Of a stretch of 62,128 bases of DNA, positions 32,076 to 40,778 are shown in pieces. Positions within the stretch are counted from its first letter, which is position 1. Each line of letters opens with the position of its first letter. The notes under the pieces were generated by a model, which was given only the letters and a program-made list of their open reading frames with translations, was not told the origin of the DNA and ran no database searches. The position numbers and the translations under genes are program-made. The DNA comes from Dehalococcoidales bacterium (GTDB taxonomy: Bacteria; Chloroflexota; Dehalococcoidia; Dehalococcoidales; UBA3254), in NCBI GenBank assembly GCA_016926695.1, contig JAFGOB010000012.1:1-62128 (forward strand), read 5' to 3'.

Positions 32076-34370
32076 TTATTTTAAACCTTCCGGCAGTACC
32101 TCTTCCAGAATAATTATTGCCGCTTTTTTGTCCAGCGGCTCGTTGTTATTGCCGCACTTGGGGGACTGTATACAACTGGGACAGCCTTCCTGGCAGGGGC
32201 ATTCAGCGATAGCCCTGAAGGTGGCTTTCCAGAGTTCGTTGATCATCTCGTAGCCCTTTTCAGCAATCCCGATTCCACCCGGATGAGCATCATAGATAAA
32301 TATCTGGGCTTTGCCCGTGTCCGGATGGAAAGGAGTGGACACTCCGCCGATATCATTACGGTCGCACAAAGCAAAAAGGGGCAGAATGGAGATGGCGGCA
32401 TGCTCAACCGCGTGTATTCCTCCGGGGAAGTCCAGTCCGGACTTTGATATCCGCTCTACTGCCGCCGGCGGAAGATCGAACCACAGTGAGACGGTATTGA
32501 AGATCTGGGGCGGTAGGTCCAGGACTTCCTCACCTATGATCTCTTCGGTGAGCTGGGCTTTCTTGCGGTAGCCGATAACGCTGGAATTGACTTCTACCTC
32601 TCCCAGGCAGACGGTAACCTGTCCGTACTGCCGCCTGTGGGTCTCTTTGACTATGCGCAGGTCCGATAGTTCGGTGGTACGGGTGTAATAGTTGACGTCC
32701 GCGGGTTCGACATAGGCGGTACGGCTTTCCAGGTCCAGGTTACTGACAAGGTAGGTATCGCCCTGGTGCAGGTAGATGGCCCCGGGATGCACCTGGTAAA
32801 AGGCCATGGCTGACTCTATGGTCTCCAGCAGGGCATCATCCTTTGTGTTGATGATGGCGTAGTTGCGACCTGAGGTAGACCTTATATTCACGCTTTGAGC
32901 GGGATACGACAGGCCGGGCGGAAAATACCATTTTCCGGAGCGCCGGCGCAGAAGGCCCACTTGCTCCATCTGCATGGTTTCCGGCTGCAAATCACTGCCG
33001 AAATAGGCAATATCACGATCGCTGAGGGGTAGTTCCCAGGCGGCACAGGCCAGGTGAGAACGCAGGATATAGGGATTAGCGGGGTTAATCAGGGCATTCT
33101 CAAAGCTTTTACGGAAGAAGTCCTCCGGGTGCCGCATAAAATACTGGTCGAGCGGGTTGTCCATAGCGATCAGGAAGCTGAGGGCCTTCTGTTTGCCTCT
33201 GCCGCTCCTGCCGGCCTGTTGCCAGGTACCGGAAATGCTGCCGGGATAGCCGGTCAGGACCGTGGCTTCCAGGTCTCCGATGTCTATTCCCACTTCGAGG
33301 GCAGTGGTTGCCACCACTCCGATCAGCTTGCCGGTGAAAAGGTCTTTTTCGATCCGCCGGCGGTCTTCGGCCAGATAGCCCGCGCGGTAGGGCTTTATTT
33401 GCAGGGAAAGGGGGTGATCGATCTGGGCCAGTCTCTGCCGTGAGTAGTTGTAAATCAGCTCCGTCAGCCGGCGGGTGCGGGTAAAAGTCAATGTGCGGAT
33501 TTCCTTTTGCACCAGCTCGGTGAAGATATACGTAGCCTCGCTGTTGGCGCTGCGCCGGGACTCTTTTTTTTCGTCCAGCAGGGGAGGGTTCCAGAAAACG
33601 AAGTCCCTGCCGCCGCTGGGCGCGCCGTCAATGTCCACCACCTGGAAGGGAAGTCCGGTCAGCTTTTCGGCATGTTCGCCCGGATTGGCGATGGTAGCCG
33701 AACAGCAGATAAACTGGGGTTTCGTACCGTAAATTTCACACAGCCGGCGCAGTCTCCGCAGCACGCAGGCCACGTGCGAACCGAATACGCCGCGGTAGAG
33801 ATGGGCTTCATCCACGACCACGTACCTCAGCCTGCGCAGCAGACGCGACCATGACTGATGGTTGGGCAGGATGCCTATATGAAGCATATCGGGATTGGTA
33901 ATGAGTATCCTGGCCGACTGCTTGATTTCGGAGCGCTCGGCATGAGGGGTATCGCCGTCGAATGTGTCGAAATGCTGAAAAGAGAATAATTCCGGGCAAA
34001 ACTGGGCCCGCAAAGAGCGCAACTGGTCCTGCGCCAGGGCTTTGGTGGGAAACAGGTAAAGGGCACGGCTGCTTTTTTCTGTCAGCAGGGACTCTGCCAC
34101 GGGTATGTTATAGCACATGCTCTTACCGCTGGCGCTGGAAGTGGCAATCATCACGTTGGAGCCGCGGCGGACATAATTGACCGCTTCAGCCTGATGGCTG
34201 TAAAGAGGCCACAGGCTGTTAGCTTCAAGGCACTCCTCAAGGCTTTTTACCAGCGGGTGTTCCAGTTCGCCCTGATGGACCTTTCTGGGAGCGATTGACT
34301 CAACGTGGCTTATTTGACCGCTATAACCGGGTTGAGTGGTGAGATAGTGAATGAAGCCGGAGGTATCCAC
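32076..34370 (-). CDS. DEAD/DEAH-box helicase with DUF1998 domain (MrfA/YprA-like)
   Basis: A 764-residue superfamily 2 helicase. The Q-like motif, A-T-S-S-A-S-G-K-S (Walker A), V-V-D-E-A-H (motif II), C-S-A-T-I-A (III), A-T-T-A-L-E-V-G-I-D (V) and Q-Q-A-G-R-S-G-R-G (VI) are all present. The C-terminal DUF1998 has the four-cysteine C-x3-C-x2-C-x6-C cluster expected to bind metal. B. subtilis MrfA repairs mitomycin adducts with the exonuclease MrfB; no MrfB is seen here. GTG 34370 has GGAG upstream, and DUF503 ends 13 bases away. Confidence 0.93.
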   Translation of the reverse strand: MDTSGFIHYLTTQPGYSGQISHVESIAPRKVHQGELEHPLVKSLEECLEANSLWPLYSHQAEAVNYVRRGSNVMIATSSASGKSMCYNIPVAESLLTEKSSRALYLFPTKALAQDQLRSLRAQFCPELFSFQHFDTFDGDTPHAERSEIKQSARILITNPDMLHIGILPNHQSWSRLLRRLRYVVVDEAHLYRGVFGSHVACVLRRLRRLCEIYGTKPQFICCSATIANPGEHAEKLTGLPFQVVDIDGAPSGGRDFVFWNPPLLDEKKESRRSANSEATYIFTELVQKEIRTLTFTRTRRLTELIYNYSRQRLAQIDHPLSLQIKPYRAGYLAEDRRRIEKDLFTGKLIGVVATTALEVGIDIGDLEATVLTGYPGSISGTWQQAGRSGRGKQKALSFLIAMDNPLDQYFMRHPEDFFRKSFENALINPANPYILRSHLACAAWELPLSDRDIAYFGSDLQPETMQMEQVGLLRRRSGKWYFPPGLSYPAQSVNIRSTSGRNYAIINTKDDALLETIESAMAFYQVHPGAIYLHQGDTYLVSNLDLESRTAYVEPADVNYYTRTTELSDLRIVKETHRRQYGQVTVCLGEVEVNSSVIGYRKKAQLTEEIIGEEVLDLPPQIFNTVSLWFDLPPAAVERISKSGLDFPGGIHAVEHAAISILPLFALCDRNDIGGVSTPFHPDTGKAQIFIYDAHPGGIGIAEKGYEMINELWKATFRAIAECPCQEGCPSCIQSPKCGNNNEPLDKKAAIIILEEVLPEGLK

Positions 34371-34383
34371 TGCCTATTCTCCG

Positions 34384-34674
34384 TCAGACCGACAGGATCT
34401 CGATTTCGTAGTCGAGCATTTCAAAATCGCCCTGACTATTTACCACGAGTTCAACCGCTTTGGAAAGGACTTCATTGGTAAAACGCTTATCGTTACTGAC
34501 GAAACAAATCCCTATGGTGGCTACCTGCCATAAATCATTATCTTCAACCTCAGCCACAGAGATGTTGAATTTGTTTTTTAACCGGGCAGTAATCGATTTA
34601 ACTACCTGTCTTTTCCCTTTAAGTGATAGGTTGTCAGGCAATCGCAGCTTGACTTTACATATGCCGACATTCAC
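34384..34674 (-). CDS. DUF503 protein (YlxP-like)
   Basis: A 96-residue small alpha/beta protein of PF04456. The pattern G-x-C-x-x-x-L-x-L-P-x-x-x-S-L-K-G-K-R and N-V/I-S-V-A-E-V-E is diagnostic. Its role is unknown; in many Gram-positive genomes it lies by rbfA/infB. The GTG start lacks a Shine-Dalgarno, and TATAAT lies only 6 nt upstream (34681-34686), so the mRNA is probably leaderless. The helicase is next in the same direction. Confidence 0.92.
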   Translation of the reverse strand: MNVGICKVKLRLPDNLSLKGKRQVVKSITARLKNKFNISVAEVEDNDLWQVATIGICFVSNDKRFTNEVLSKAVELVVNSQGDFEMLDYEIEILSV

Positions 34675-34680
34675 AACTCA

Positions 34681-34686
34681 ATTATA
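34681..34686 (-). promoter_or_regulatory. -10 box 6 nt before DUF503 GTG
   Basis: TATAAT on the minus strand followed by 6 nt and GTG 34674. No ribosome-binding site: probable leaderless promoter. Confidence 0.45.
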
Positions 34687-34706
34687 GCGAATTGCCCAGG
34701 GTATGT

Positions 34707-35003
34707 CTAAACCGCTTTTTTCTGCTTCATATAGCAGTCGCGGCAGTAGACCGGGCGGCCTTCAGTAGGCTCAAACGGCACCTGAGTCTCAGCCCCGCAC
34801 TCGGCACAGGTGACTGTATGCATCTGCCTGGGGCGCCCGCCGCCGTCTCCCCCCCTGTTGCGGCGCCGGTCCATCCGGCACTGGGGGCAACGGCTGGGAT
34901 CATTTTGCAGACCATGTGAAGAATAAAATTCCTGCTCTCCCACTGTAAAGATGAATTCTTGTCCGCAATCACGGCAGCGAAGGGTTTTGTCTTCAAAAGC
35001 CAT
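34707..35003 (-). CDS. Double zinc-ribbon protein (zf-trcl / CxxC type)
   Basis: A 98-residue protein with two CxxC zinc-ribbon pairs: C-R-D-C-G and C-P-Q-C-R in the first half, and C-A-E-C-G and C-R-D-C-Y in the second. The first half matches the zf-trcl domain. The linker is rich in Arg and Gly, suggesting nucleic-acid binding. Small proteins of this type are common in Dehalococcoidia. AAGGAGG at 9 nt supports ATG 35003. Confidence 0.85.
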   Translation of the reverse strand: MAFEDKTLRCRDCGQEFIFTVGEQEFYSSHGLQNDPSRCPQCRMDRRRNRGGDGGGRPRQMHTVTCAECGAETQVPFEPTEGRPVYCRDCYMKQKKAV

Positions 35004-35462
35004 CCGACTGCACCTCCTTAAAATAGTGTGTCCATAATTTCCGGTGCAGTCTATTCACTTCCTGGACCCCTGGTTTGGTTTTTCCATATCGGCATTCTAC
35101 CCGGGCACGCAACGGCTACGACTGACCAGTATACCAGACACTTCGTCTATTATTATACACCCTATGTCAAGAGGATAGGCGTATAAGTCAGGCAAATGCG
35201 AGGAAATTCGCGGAATATTGGGTGAAATACCATATGTAGAACAGCGAAATCGTCATTTTTTCGAGCCGGAAGGGGTCGCGAGGGCATAATGATATAAGGG
35301 GAAAACCCGGTACGGAGACCTGCCAGGACTGTTTTCATGTTCCGTATACGGTCCACCCGGGCGAATATTCAGCAAAACTTGGAAAATTGTCCATAATAGA
35401 AGTTATGGAGGGTATTATTTTGAGATATTTGCTGAAGGGATAAAAACAGAGGGAGGTATAAC
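35004..35462. other. Non-coding spacer between divergent genes
   Basis: No credible gene. TTGACA (35165-35170, minus strand) has no TATAAT at normal spacing. A GGGAGG site lies at the 3' edge for the amidohydrolase gene. I see no repeat from the dispersed families. Confidence 0.45.
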
Positions 35463-36503
35463 GTGATGAAGATGGGTAGATTTATTGTAGACACTCATGT
35501 CCATTCTCAGAGACATACCGCCGGGCCGGCCCTCAAGGGCTCCAGGGACCATGGCGATCCGGGCAAAGTCATGGGTCAAATGGAGGTTTGCGACAACTCT
35601 CCTCGTCTGCTGTACGATATGCAATGCTACGGTGTGGACATGTGTATTCTTGAGCCGGCTTTAGGCACGACCGGCGAAAGCAATGTCGACCAGGTGAAAA
35701 AGTATCCGGATAAATTCGCCGCCAGTGCCTGGCCCTTTCAGATCCAGAAGGCCGTTCAGGCCGGGGAAGTGGAATGGTCTATCGAAAGTTTTTGCCGTGA
35801 GCTGGACGAAATGCTGAGCACCGGCAATTACGTGGGAGTAGGAGAAATGATGCCGCCGCGTCCCCCGGACAGGAAAGGAAAATATCCCAGGTATCCCGAT
35901 GAGCATACCGTGATTGATGATATGATGCATATCCTGGAGGTCTGCCGTGCTCACAAGGTACCGTTCCGTTATCATACCGGACTTCCGGGCGGCTGCGCCG
36001 TACCGTATCACGGCAGCCCTACTACCTTTAATCCCCTGTACGCCCATGATCTGGCCATGGCCTTCCCGGATACTCCCATTATCCTGGAGCATGCCGGAAT
36101 TGAAGGCGGTTGGTGGGAGCACTTCTACGAGCAGTGCCTGCATGTGGCGGCCGGACATAAAAATGTATACCTGGAGACCGGGCGGTTCTGGACCGATCTG
36201 TACTACAAACCGCTACAGGATACAGGCATCGGCCCGGAAAAACTGATCTGGGGAACGGACTGGGGCACCAGCCTGCCTGTTTACCAGTATCCGGCGTCCG
36301 GAAGCCATGGCTATATCCGCCAGAATGTTAAAGAGGGCATACCCCGCCACCAGGTGGATATCTGGGGCTGGAGCCTCAGACAGGTGGAGCGGCTGGATAT
36401 TTCCCAGGACGACCTGAACCTGATTCTGGGCGGTAACGCTGTCCGGCTGTATGACCTCAGGTCGCCGGGCGGGCTGACCCGCATGTTCAAGTTCGTGGAC
36501 TGA
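35463..36503 (+). CDS. Amidohydrolase-family protein (COG2159)
   Basis: A 346-residue TIM-barrel metal hydrolase or decarboxylase. The metal-binding D-T-H-V-H is near the N-terminus; Y-H-T-G, L-E-H-A-G and the late G-T-D-W-G carry the remaining His/Asp ligands. The COG2159 group includes aminocarboxymuconate-semialdehyde-type decarboxylases and 4-oxalomesaconate-type hydratases, so an aromatic breakdown step is possible but not shown. GTG 35463 or ATG 35466 are both served by GGGAGG. Confidence 0.85.
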   Translation: MMKMGRFIVDTHVHSQRHTAGPALKGSRDHGDPGKVMGQMEVCDNSPRLLYDMQCYGVDMCILEPALGTTGESNVDQVKKYPDKFAASAWPFQIQKAVQAGEVEWSIESFCRELDEMLSTGNYVGVGEMMPPRPPDRKGKYPRYPDEHTVIDDMMHILEVCRAHKVPFRYHTGLPGGCAVPYHGSPTTFNPLYAHDLAMAFPDTPIILEHAGIEGGWWEHFYEQCLHVAAGHKNVYLETGRFWTDLYYKPLQDTGIGPEKLIWGTDWGTSLPVYQYPASGSHGYIRQNVKEGIPRHQVDIWGWSLRQVERLDISQDDLNLILGGNAVRLYDLRSPGGLTRMFKFVD

Positions 36504-36509
36504 AAGACA

Positions 36510-36545
36510 AATCAGGCCGGCAGTCTGTCTTCTACCGGCCTGATT
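36510..36545 (+). terminator. Hairpin terminator after amidohydrolase
   Basis: AATCAGGCCGG (36510-36520) pairs with CCGGCCTGATT (36535-36545), 11 bp, followed by cctttacc. It begins 7 bases after the stop. Confidence 0.6.
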
Positions 36546-36773
36546 CCTTTACCTTAGCTCCTGTCACGGGGGGCGAACCCTTGACTGAAGTATCTTTATA
36601 ATAACAAAGCCCTCTTCACAAAAGCGTAACAAATGCCGTCCGTTTATCACAAATACCTAACGAAAATGCTGTTTCCGGTATTCCCCCGCAGGAATGGAGG
36701 CCTTACTTTGCGGGGATATATCCCTATATTACCCTTGAAATCGGATATACAGGCGAATTTGATTCTCAATTTA

Positions 36774-37442
36774 TTAAAGGTCTGCGGTTCCGGGATTATT
36801 GGCAGGCGGCTGGTTTTCGCAGGCTGGTCTCTGCACCAGTCCGTAAACAAACAGCTCATTTATATCGCGGGCGATCCTGGTATCGCCTTCAGTCCGCTTG
36901 ATGATTTCCGGATTGGCATAAACACCGCGGCGGATGATCTCGAAAAAGATCTTGACGGCGGCATCCGAGAGATCGGCCCGGATATAACCCTGCTGCTTTC
37001 CTTCCATGACAAAGGCATTCTGGATAGCCTCTATCTCGCTGTTCCACAGGTCTTCGATTAGCTTCTTCATCTCCGGATATTCTTTCAGGGCTGTGGAAAG
37101 TAGTTCCCCCTGGTATTGTCCCGCCACGGTTACCTTGCGGTTAATGAGCAGCTCCACTTTTTCCGGGAATGGCCTGTTTTCCCGCATGACACTGAGTGAG
37201 TTCTTTATCAGGTTTGAGATAATCGAATTGAGTATATCTTTCTCAAGCTCCTTCTTGCTGCCGAAATGGTTGTAAATTGTCACGTGTGATACACCCGCAG
37301 CCCGGGCGATTTCGTGGAGGCTGACCTTTTTAAAACCGAACTGGCGGAACAGCTCGCTGGCAGCCTGCCTTATGCATTCCTTCTTCTTTTCCTTCCGCTT
37401 TTCAAATCCGTTCATGACATTATTATGTCTTTGCCTGTTCAT
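36774..37442 (-). CDS. TetR-family transcriptional regulator
   Basis: A 222-residue TetR/AcrR repressor. Residues about 15-65 form the HTH: A-A-S-E-L-F-R-Q-F-G-F-K-K-V-S-L-H-E-I, then A-G-V-S-H-V-T-I-Y-N-H-F-G-S-K-K. The ligand domain is variable, as usual. It is divergent from the MFS pump at 37693 and most likely represses it; the 250-base region between carries two palindromes. ATG 37442 has CAGGG; ATG 37415 is an alternative. Confidence 0.9.
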   Translation of the reverse strand: MNRQRHNNVMNGFEKRKEKKKECIRQAASELFRQFGFKKVSLHEIARAAGVSHVTIYNHFGSKKELEKDILNSIISNLIKNSLSVMRENRPFPEKVELLINRKVTVAGQYQGELLSTALKEYPEMKKLIEDLWNSEIEAIQNAFVMEGKQQGYIRADLSDAAVKIFFEIIRRGVYANPEIIKRTEGDTRIARDINELFVYGLVQRPACENQPPANNPGTADL

Positions 37443-37591
37443 TCAGACCCTGTTTCCAGGTTGTTACTTTTCCTGAATATTCATCTTTGAAACCCTCATC
37501 CTGTCCCTTACATCTTGAACATCCTGCCGGGCTCCTTAAAGCTGGTTGATTATTTCCTTTTCCTTGATGTGTTTATCCGCCGTCATTTACC

Positions 37592-37669
37592 AATATTGTA
37601 TGTTATTGGCTTGACAGGGTCAAGCAATAAATGTAATACTGTAACATTCTAATAAAATATTACAATATT
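37592..37669. promoter_or_regulatory. Promoter and palindromic operators between tetR and MFS gene
   Basis: TTGACA (37611-37616) lies inside the perfect palindrome GCTTGAC-AGG-GTCAAGC (37609-37625). TGTAATA (37632-37638) and TATTACA (37658-37664) form a second inverted pair, and AATATTGTA (37592-37600)/TACAATATT (37661-37669) a third. TAATAC at 37634-37639 is 17 bp from the -35. Confidence 0.55.
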
Positions 37670-37692
37670 AGTAGTCTCCCGGAGGAATTTCA

Positions 37693-39270
37693 ATGAATAT
37701 GACGCTAAGCGGGGAAAGGCAATACAGACAGAGGTGGTGGACGCTGGTAGTAATAGCCATCAGCGTATTGATAGTAGTGCTGGACTCGACCATCGTCAAC
37801 ATCGCCCTGCCGACGTTTCAGAGGGAACTGGGCACGACGATTTCCGAGCTGCAATGGATCATAAATGCCTATATCATGTCTTTCGGTGCGTTGATGCTGA
37901 CCATGGGGTCGCTGGGTGACCGCTTTGGAAGGGCCAGGCTGCTCAGGATTGGTATAATCGTGTTCGCGCTCAGCAGCCTGGCTGCGGCTTTTTCAGTCAC
38001 AGGCTGGCACTTGATTATTTTCCGTGGGGTCATGGGGATCGGCAGCGCCATGATATTACCGGCTACACTGGCTATAATTACCAATGTTTTTCCCCAGGAT
38101 GAGCGGGGGAAAGCCATAGGAATATGGGCGGGTTTAAACAGCATTGGTGTAGCCCTTGGCCCTATCATCGGAGGACTGATAATCGATAACATCGGCTGGC
38201 AGTGGATCTTTTTTGTAAACCTGCCGGTAGCCGTCGTCGCCTTAATAGCCGGCTCGTTTTTGATACCGGAAAGTCGCGATCCGCATCCCAAACATCCGGA
38301 TGCAGGCGGGACAATCCTTTCTATTATGGCCCTTTCTGGACTGATTTTTGGTCTGGTCCAGGGCAGTAACTGGGGCTGGACATCTCCTGAAATCGTGGGG
38401 TCGTTCGCCGCCTTCGCCGTATTCACTCTGCTGTTTATCTGGTGGGAAGGCAGACAAAAGGAACCGATGCTGGAGGTCAGTTTCTTCCGCAATGCCAGGT
38501 TTTCCAGCGGTGTAGGCGCCGTTTGTGTGATGGCCTTCGGCATGGTGGGACTGTCATTTGCCCTGACCCTCTATTTACAGTTCGTAAGGGGGTACGAACC
38601 CTTGGAGGCGGGTCTCAGGCTGGTTCCCTTTGCACTGGGAATGCTGGTGGGCGCCGGTTCAGCTTTCAGGTCGGTCTCCGGTCTGGGAACGAAGTGGGTC
38701 ATGGTGATAGGGTTCCTGGGTGTTGCTGTCCTGGGCGCCGTGGCCTCGTTCTGGATGATAGATACCCCTTACTGGCAGATCGGCCTGGTACTGGCTTCCA
38801 TGGGATTTTTCATGGGCTATATCGCCGCGCCTGCGGCGGATGCTATAATGAGTGCCCTGCCTGAGAACCGGGCAGGAATAGGATCGGCGACGAACTCCGT
38901 ATCGAGGACCGTGGCCGGTTCAATAGGAGTGGCCGCTTTGGGATCGGCCCTGAGCAGCATTTACACTTCCAATTTCAACCGGGCGGCAGAGGCTATACAG
39001 GGACTGCCGCCGGAGGTGATTAAAGCGGCCAGTGATTCCGTGGGAACGGCGGTGATTATTGCAGAGAAACTGCCCCAGCCGGCAGGAGCGATCCTGGCGG
39101 AAACAGCCAGGACCAGCTTTATGGAAGGATGGCAGGTTATGGCTTATGTGACCTGCGGGGTTTGTATCGCCGGAGTATTTGTGGTGTCAAGATATATGCC
39201 GGGGGGCAAATACGCCCGTTCTCCAAAAGCCGCTCTCGCGGACAGTACTGAATCAAACACTGCTGCTTGA
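37693..39270 (+). CDS. MFS drug transporter, DHA2 (14-TM) family
   Basis: A 525-residue membrane protein with about 14 segments. Motif A-like G-D-R-F-G-R-A-R, motif D1-like L-D-S-T-I-V-N-I-A-L-P and motif C-like G-x-x-x-G-P-x-x-G-G are typical of the EmrB/QacA group, which exports drugs in exchange for protons. GGAGG precedes ATG 37693. The divergent TetR gene is the likely regulator. The 525-residue length is normal. Confidence 0.93.
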   Translation: MNMTLSGERQYRQRWWTLVVIAISVLIVVLDSTIVNIALPTFQRELGTTISELQWIINAYIMSFGALMLTMGSLGDRFGRARLLRIGIIVFALSSLAAAFSVTGWHLIIFRGVMGIGSAMILPATLAIITNVFPQDERGKAIGIWAGLNSIGVALGPIIGGLIIDNIGWQWIFFVNLPVAVVALIAGSFLIPESRDPHPKHPDAGGTILSIMALSGLIFGLVQGSNWGWTSPEIVGSFAAFAVFTLLFIWWEGRQKEPMLEVSFFRNARFSSGVGAVCVMAFGMVGLSFALTLYLQFVRGYEPLEAGLRLVPFALGMLVGAGSAFRSVSGLGTKWVMVIGFLGVAVLGAVASFWMIDTPYWQIGLVLASMGFFMGYIAAPAADAIMSALPENRAGIGSATNSVSRTVAGSIGVAALGSALSSIYTSNFNRAAEAIQGLPPEVIKAASDSVGTAVIIAEKLPQPAGAILAETARTSFMEGWQVMAYVTCGVCIAGVFVVSRYMPGGKYARSPKAALADSTESNTAA

Positions 39271-39309
39271 GCTGCTTATACAGGAGCTTCGGGGATGACG
39301 CCCCGTTTC

Positions 39310-39951
39310 CTATGCCTGGCTGCTTTTTACTTTGATTGATTCTACAATAATATCCACGGCAGCCTGGTAGTTATATCTTTCGGTGTTTATGATCAGGTCA
39401 TAATAGGTCGGGTCTTCCATTTCCACCCCGAAGAACCTCTTCATGAACTCACGAGCGCTGCTGTCGAAGCGGCCTATCTCCTTATTGGCCGCTTCCTCAC
39501 TGATGTTCCGTTCTTCCATGACGCGGTGCAGCCGTACCTTGAGGGGAGCGACTATGGAGACATGCAGCGAACTGGGGTGGTTCTTGAGGATAAACTGGCC
39601 GCCCCTTCCATAAATTACAGCGGAATGGCCTTCGGCCAGTTCCGTGATCAAGCCGGTCAGGGCTTCCAGATAGCGGTTGTTGTCCAGCGGTATCTGCCAG
39701 ATAGGCAAATAAGCACCCTGAATACCATTGCCGATGGTGTAGCCGTGAGCCAGCGCTTCAGCAATGCGGTCCTGAAGGCTGGTGGGGGGCATCTCTTTGG
39801 CCACTACTTCCTGTTCCTCCAAATTCAACCTGGCCGCTACCTGCTCAATAATTTCCCTGTCGATATAGTCGATGTGCAGGCTTTCCGCAACCAGTCTTCC
39901 GATTTCCGGAGCTCCGCTTCCTAACTTCCCTCGAATAGTAATGACTGGCAC
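39310..39951 (-). CDS. Cytidylate-kinase-like protein (PF13189)
   Basis: A 213-residue P-loop protein with I-T-I-R-G-K-L-G-S-G at the N-terminus, D-Y-I-D-R-E-I-I, and G-R-G-G-Q-F-I. It is of the cytidylate-kinase-like family, often found beside CBS or transporter genes, whose substrate is not known. The P-loop is altered: G-x-L-G-S-G-A-P lacks the GK(S/T) lysine, so kinase activity is uncertain. GTG 39951 follows AAAGGAGG. Confidence 0.85.
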   Translation of the reverse strand: MPVITIRGKLGSGAPEIGRLVAESLHIDYIDREIIEQVAARLNLEEQEVVAKEMPPTSLQDRIAEALAHGYTIGNGIQGAYLPIWQIPLDNNRYLEALTGLITELAEGHSAVIYGRGGQFILKNHPSSLHVSIVAPLKVRLHRVMEERNISEEAANKEIGRFDSSAREFMKRFFGVEMEDPTYYDLIINTERYNYQAAVDIIVESIKVKSSQA

Positions 39952-40074
39952 AGGGTACCTCCTTTTACGTCGTTCAATCTGTTTCCATAAATAAAGGCTT
40001 TAAAAGGCTCTATCGGCCTGAATTTCCCTGCCCTGTTTACATGCCAACTTTATTATCGAATAGGATATGCATTA

Positions 40075-40104
40075 AATATAATATTAAAATGAAGACTGCG
40101 TCAA
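40075..40104 (-). promoter_or_regulatory. Promoter of cytidylate-kinase-like gene
   Basis: On the minus strand TTGACG (40104-40099) and TATATT (40080-40075), 18-bp spacer. Confidence 0.5.
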
Positions 40105-40171
40105 GTTAAAACAGGCAGTAACCCCATATACCTGTTCAACCCGGTGAAAGTCACATACTCCGGTCCGGGGT

Positions 40172-40200
40172 TTGACGTTGAAAAAAACTGTAGCTATAAT
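40172..40200 (+). promoter_or_regulatory. Promoter of DinB gene
   Basis: TTGACG (40172-40177) and TATAAT (40195-40200), 17-bp spacer: near-consensus sigma-70-type promoter 64 bases before GTG 40264. Confidence 0.7.
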
Positions 40201-40263
40201 AATCACTCAACCGGGATATGCAGTTCAGCAATATGTAAAAAATAATAGGGAGGTAAATATAAC

Positions 40264-40776
40264 GTGGAGCTTAAAGATTATATCCTGATGGAAGTTGAGG
40301 GGTTGAAAAGGAATTCTTCCAGGGTGCTGGATACGTTAAAACAGTCCGAAATAGCCTGGAGGCCCGCCAGCGGGTGCAACTCGATCGGCCTGATTCTCTT
40401 TCACATAGCCAGAGCGGAGGATTCATTCGTCCAAACTCACCTGCAAAAAAAGCCCGAGCTTTTTAAATCCGGGAAGTGGTATGAGAAACTCGATCTGCCC
40501 GCGGATGAAGCAGGTGCACACTATAATGCCGATCAGGTCAATGCTTTTACCGTTCCTGAACTGAAAGAACTCCTGGCTTACCATGACGCGGTCCGGACAG
40601 CCACGGTGGAATACCTGAAAGGCCTGAGCGCGGCCGATCTGGATAAAAAGGTCACCATGCCCTTTTTCGGAGATATGTCTGTAGCGGCTGTTTTAAGCCT
40701 GATCACCGGACACGCTTCCCAGCATATTGGTGAAATGTCCTACTTGCGAGGAATACAGCGCGGGCTGGACAAATAG
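40264..40776 (+). CDS. DinB-family protein
   Basis: A 170-residue four-helix-bundle protein of the DinB/YfiT type. The metal-binding histidines are in L-F-H-I-A-R-A-E-D and G-H-A-S-Q-H-I-G-E-M. The superfamily includes thiol transferases using bacillithiol or mycothiol, and many damage-inducible proteins of unknown role. It converges on a PIG-L deacetylase, a family that includes thiol-synthesis enzymes; a shared thiol pathway is only a possibility. GTG 40264 has GGGAGG upstream. Confidence 0.85.
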   Translation: MELKDYILMEVEGLKRNSSRVLDTLKQSEIAWRPASGCNSIGLILFHIARAEDSFVQTHLQKKPELFKSGKWYEKLDLPADEAGAHYNADQVNAFTVPELKELLAYHDAVRTATVEYLKGLSAADLDKKVTMPFFGDMSVAAVLSLITGHASQHIGEMSYLRGIQRGLDK

Positions 40777-40778
40777 CC

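Larger units (their letters stand above)
39952..40263. other. Spacer with two divergent promoters
   Basis: The minus-strand promoter of the cytidylate-kinase-like gene (40075-40104) and the plus-strand promoter of the DinB gene (40172-40200) lie here. Nothing else seen. Confidence 0.55.
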
